Made by a program: the position numbers and the translations under genes. The notes below the pieces were generated by a model. That model was not told the origin of the DNA. It saw only the letters and a list, made by a program, of their open reading frames with translations, and did no database searches. Source: Verrucomicrobiota bacterium (lineage in GTDB: Bacteria; Verrucomicrobiota; Verrucomicrobiia; Opitutales; Seribacteraceae). Taken from it: a DNA stretch of 44,896 nt. The stretch covers positions 64,001-108,896 of the forward strand of contig JAOLZO010000004.1 of the NCBI GenBank assembly GCA_028343845.1, written 5' to 3'. This document shows, in pieces, positions 43,664 through 44,896 of the stretch (position 1 is its first letter; the number at the start of each line of letters is the position of its first letter).

Positions 43664-44896
43664 ATGGTCTTTTTCCCCCGAGTTTGGAACTTCCTGCCCG
43701 CCACCCTGTCCGCGACCTTGCTCGTTGGCCTCGTCACCAGCCAAGCCCCGGCAAGTGCCGCTCCCCGCAAACCGAATTTCATCGTAGTCTTTTGCGACAA
43801 CCTCGGTTACGGGGACGTCGAACCCTTTGGGTCAACCCTTCATCGCACGCCCAACCTGAACAGGATGGCCAAGGAGGGGAGGAAGTTCACTCACTTTTGC
43901 GTCACCGCCGGCGTTTGCACGCCGTCCAGAGCCAGCCTCATGACAGGCTGTTATTCCCAACGGGTCGGAATGCACTTCAACGAACGGGACGGGTGGGTGC
44001 TGCGTCCGGTCTCGAGGTACGGGCTTGCCCCAGGTGAAACAACGATTGCCGAGGTCCTGAAGAAGCAGGGGTACGCGACGGCAATTGTCGGCAAGTGGCA
44101 TCTCGGAGACCAGCCCGAATTTCTACCGACCCGGCAGGGCTTCGACTGGTTCTTCGGCGTACCTTACTCGGATGACATGACCGAGCGAGTTTGGAAAAAG
44201 GATGGTTCGAAGTGGCCTCCCCTTCCGCTGATGGAGAACGAAGACGTGATCGAGGCGCCCTGCGACCGCAATGGCCTCACCAAACGCTACACCGAAAGGG
44301 CGATGGAATGGATCGCCAAGCACAAGGACGAGCCATTCTTTCTGTACTTTCCCCAGGCTATGCCAGGCAGCACCTCGACACCCTTTTCAAGTCCCGAGTT
44401 CAAGGGGAAGAGTCGTAACGGACCCTGGGGAGACGCAATTGAGGAATTGGACTGGTCGATGGGCGTGATGCTCGATCAACTTCGAAAACTGGGAATCGCC
44501 GAGGACACGCTCGTCATTTGGACCTCGGACAACGGAGCTCCGATCAATCGTGAACCCAATAATTTCCGCCGGGGTTCCAACCGCCCGCTCCACGGTCGAG
44601 GCTACACGACAAGCGAAGGAGCCTTCAGGGTTCCCACCCTTGTCTGGCAACCGGGCAAAGTCCCGGCCGGTACGGTCTGCCACGAATTAGCCACAACCAT
44701 GGATTTGCTACCCACCTTCGAAAAACTTGCCGGTGCGAACCAATCGGAAACCCCAAAGCCCGACGGGCATGACGTATCGTCGCTGATGTTTAAGAACGAT
44801 TCGACCAAAACTCCTTACGAAGGTTTTTATTATTATCATCAGGAACAGTTGCAAGCCGTCCGCTCCGGGCCATGGAAACTGTTCCTCCCCGTCACT
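43664..44896 (+). CDS. Exported sulfatase, 3'-truncated by window edge
   Basis: The frame from the ATG at 43664 is open for 411 codons to the last base, so the 3' end lies outside the window. The start gives a signal peptide (FLPATLSATLLVGLVTS, ending ASA). The active site is CTPSRASLMTGCYS (Cys85). Metal segments are VFCDNLGYGDVEPFG, where the second Asp is Asn, and WTSDNGAP. GKWHLGDQPEFLPTRQGFD is normal. The segment QAMPGSTSTPFSS replaces the usual MPHxPxF; it is a recognised PVC variant, and the frame is continuous, so it is not a frameshift. It is most like the sulfatase at 8633-10429. It is very probably co-transcribed with the sulfatase 13 bases upstream. Confidence 0.92.
   Translation, partial: MVFFPRVWNFLPATLSATLLVGLVTSQAPASAAPRKPNFIVVFCDNLGYGDVEPFGSTLHRTPNLNRMAKEGRKFTHFCVTAGVCTPSRASLMTGCYSQRVGMHFNERDGWVLRPVSRYGLAPGETTIAEVLKKQGYATAIVGKWHLGDQPEFLPTRQGFDWFFGVPYSDDMTERVWKKDGSKWPPLPLMENEDVIEAPCDRNGLTKRYTERAMEWIAKHKDEPFFLYFPQAMPGSTSTPFSSPEFKGKSRNGPWGDAIEELDWSMGVMLDQLRKLGIAEDTLVIWTSDNGAPINREPNNFRRGSNRPLHGRGYTTSEGAFRVPTLVWQPGKVPAGTVCHELATTMDLLPTFEKLAGANQSETPKPDGHDVSSLMFKNDSTKTPYEGFYYYHQEQLQAVRSGPWKLFLPVT

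Noticed and set aside
44311..44418. Possible frameshift in the last sulfatase where QAMPGSTSTPFSS replaces the usual MPHxPxF segment.
   Set aside because: The frame stays open and protein-like on both sides for 411 codons, and the AMPGST form is a known variant in PVC sulfatases.

Overview
The window reads as chromosomal DNA of a Verrucomicrobiota or Planctomycetota bacterium (PVC superphylum), more likely Verrucomicrobiota. The reasons are the families typical of that group: DUF1501 and DUF1552 proteins with twin-arginine-type leaders, DUF1549/DUF1553 and DUF1587/1592/1588/1585 proteins with c-type haem motifs, six sulfatases in 45 kb, a sigma factor coupled to a FecR/DNRLRE anti-sigma protein, and mostly poor Shine-Dalgarno sequences. 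Nearly every product carries an export signal, so this is an envelope and extracellular gene bank that fits life on sulfated, acetylated (probably marine) polysaccharides. The genus cannot be fixed from the sequence alone.

Layout. 1-1287: 3' part of a DUF1501 gene. 1506-3481: ECF sigma factor overlapping a membrane FecR-type regulator that ends in a DNRLRE/CBM96-like domain. 3637-11135: three sulfatases (one ending in EF-hands, one in a carbohydrate-binding-like module), a secreted protein made of DPRG repeats, and a HAD phosphatase coupled to the third sulfatase. 11228-15314: a DUF1592 cytochrome-like gene followed by DUF1552. 15455-16442: PadR regulator overlapping a HAAS-type membrane protein. 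16459-18620: an AT-richer, rearranged stretch with a PDZ-LysM protein, a duplicated ~105 bp leader, an unknown secreted protein and a frameshifted fossil of the LysM gene end. 18624-19646: metallophosphoesterase.

19826-25037: a fasciclin locus. Two nearly identical single-FAS1 proteins and one triple-FAS1 protein are followed by an ECF sigma factor and an RskA-like anti-sigma factor. This resembles the SigK/RskA control of the fasciclin proteins MPT70 and MPT83 in Mycobacterium tuberculosis. 25127-26002: alpha/beta hydrolase.

26177-34086: a tight five-gene operon, DUF1501, TolB-like propeller, PPC-domain protein, DUF1549/DUF1553 and cytochrome-WD40. It is a good candidate for an undescribed envelope machine. 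34151-36620: SASA-type carbohydrate esterase and PhoD-like phosphatase. 40496-36700 (minus strand): a second DUF1592-DUF1552 operon. 40683-44896: three co-directional sulfatases, the last cut by the window end.

Working model (inference): the sulfatases and the esterase strip substituents from glycans, the haem-containing DUF cassettes handle a linked envelope process, and two separate sigma/anti-sigma pairs set expression. No tRNA, rRNA, CRISPR array, transposase or sulfatase-maturing enzyme was seen. No gene-free stretch exceeds 300 bases; the longest are 18331-18623, 20570-20848, 7062-7325 and 17457-17700, and their contents are listed as features.
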